Assembly (NCBI RefSeq): GCF_019455385.1
Contig: NZ_JACOFR010000016.1
Span: 62,001-126,000, forward strand
Length of the DNA: 64,000 nucleotides
From: Bradyrhizobium sp. BR 10289
GTDB taxonomy: Bacteria; Pseudomonadota; Alphaproteobacteria; Rhizobiales; Xanthobacteraceae
Direction: 5' to 3'
Shown here: piece after piece, positions 63,677-64,000 of the stretch
Layout of the letters: every line of letters starts with the position of its first letter
Numbering within the stretch: position 1 is the stretch's first letter
The notes under the pieces: model-generated
What the model was told of the DNA's origin: nothing
The model's input: only the letters and a program-made list of their open reading frames with translations
The model's database searches: none
Position numbers and translations under genes: made by a program

Positions 63677-64000
63677 GCGTGATCACTCAGACCTCTCCAG
63701 CTGCGGCGCAGGACGCCGCGCTGGAGAAACAATTGCGGCGGCCGTCCTATTGGCCGTTCGTGCTGCCGGCACTGGTCGTCGTGGTCGCGATCATCATCTT
63801 CCCATGGGTCTTCACCATCTGGATGAGCCTGAACGAGTGGAAGGTCGGCGCGCCGACCAGCTTCGTCGGGTTCTCCAACTATCTCCGGCTGACCAGCGAT
63901 CCGCGTTTCCTCGAGGCGGTGGTCCACACCATCATCTACACCGCTCTCTCGGTGCTGTTGCCGCTCGTCTTCGGCACATTCGCGGCCGTGGTGTTCCACC
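63673..64000 (+). CDS. Sugar ABC transporter permease, N-terminal part (runs off window)
   Basis: GTG at 63673 overlaps the binding-protein stop (GTGA). About 109 residues are visible: a hydrophilic start, first helix (WPFVLPALVVVVAIIIFPWVFTIWMSL), the FVGFSNYLRLTSDPRFLEAVVHTIIYT signature of MalF/UgpA-type permeases, and the second helix. The rest lies outside the window. Confidence 0.9.
   Translation, partial: MSVITQTSPAAAQDAALEKQLRRPSYWPFVLPALVVVVAIIIFPWVFTIWMSLNEWKVGAPTSFVGFSNYLRLTSDPRFLEAVVHTIIYTALSVLLPLVFGTFAAVVFH

Overview
The window is a piece of a high-GC alphaproteobacterial chromosome, almost certainly Bradyrhizobium and close to B. japonicum/diazoefficiens. The strongest reason is a complete microaerobic respiration block, fixNOQP-fixGHIS plus fixLJ, a CheY-like regulator and fixK2. 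FixL has exactly 505 codons with haem ligand His200, Arg220 and phospho-acceptor His291, FixJ has 205 codons with Asp55, and FixN has 549. Bradyrhizobium-type palindromic intergenic repeats support this. No tRNA, rRNA, CRISPR, IS element or prophage was seen.

Layout. 0-5.5 kb: patatin-like phospholipase (cut by the window edge) with 3-hydroxybutyrate dehydrogenase, LysR regulator, peroxiredoxin, small secreted protein, cupin and MFS exporter. 5.5-13.5 kb: fixS, fixI, fixH, fixG, then fixP, fixQ, fixO, fixN (all minus strand), encoding cbb3 oxidase and its copper/assembly machinery; FixK-type boxes lie 58-59 nt before fixG and fixN. 13.7-18.7 kb: CBS and universal-stress proteins, then fixL-fixJ-response regulator-fixK2. 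The fixK2 promoter region contains a 21-bp direct repeat flanking a palindromic element. 18.8-26 kb: MFS, PRC-barrel, glycogen-debranching-type glucosidase, ABC exporter, and a GT4 glycosyltransferase behind an EcfG-type stress promoter. 26-34.6 kb: alkylsulfatase, GGDEF protein, TRAP transporter (fused small and large permeases plus DctP), Tam methyltransferase, atypical SDR. 34.6-37.2 kb: small hypothetical genes, a Gly/Tyr-rich secreted protein with a perfect FixK box upstream, and a structured non-coding stretch. 37.3-49 kb: Ca2+/H+ antiporter (FixK-type box), Tat-exported amidohydrolase, ornithine-cyclodeaminase-like gene with a frameshifted binding-protein gene, a NitT/TauT-type ABC transporter (both units share a HutC-like operator), an isopropylmalate-dehydrogenase-like enzyme, DHA2 MFS and a B12-binding radical SAM protein.

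49.2-56.0 kb holds the most interesting system: a tight minus-strand operon with an 84-residue putative RiPP precursor followed by three radical SAM enzymes (one with the C-x7-C-x2-C motif of RiPP maturation radical SAM protein 1, one SPASM type), a DUF483-like/methyltransferase protein, and an HExxH protein resembling putative alpha-ketoglutarate-dependent peptide beta-hydroxylases. No dedicated protease or exporter lies in the operon. 56.3-62.3 kb: a two-subunit molybdenum hydroxylase and a soxF-X-Y-Z-A group without soxB or soxCD. 62.3 kb to the end: start of a sugar-type ABC transporter.

How it fits together: low O2 acts on FixL, then FixJ, then fixK2, and FixK2 boxes then point to the cbb3 operons and, by inference from new boxes, to a Ca2+/H+ antiporter and a surface protein. 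Start codons were often moved inward from the longest reading frame on the basis of Shine-Dalgarno spacing and family length.
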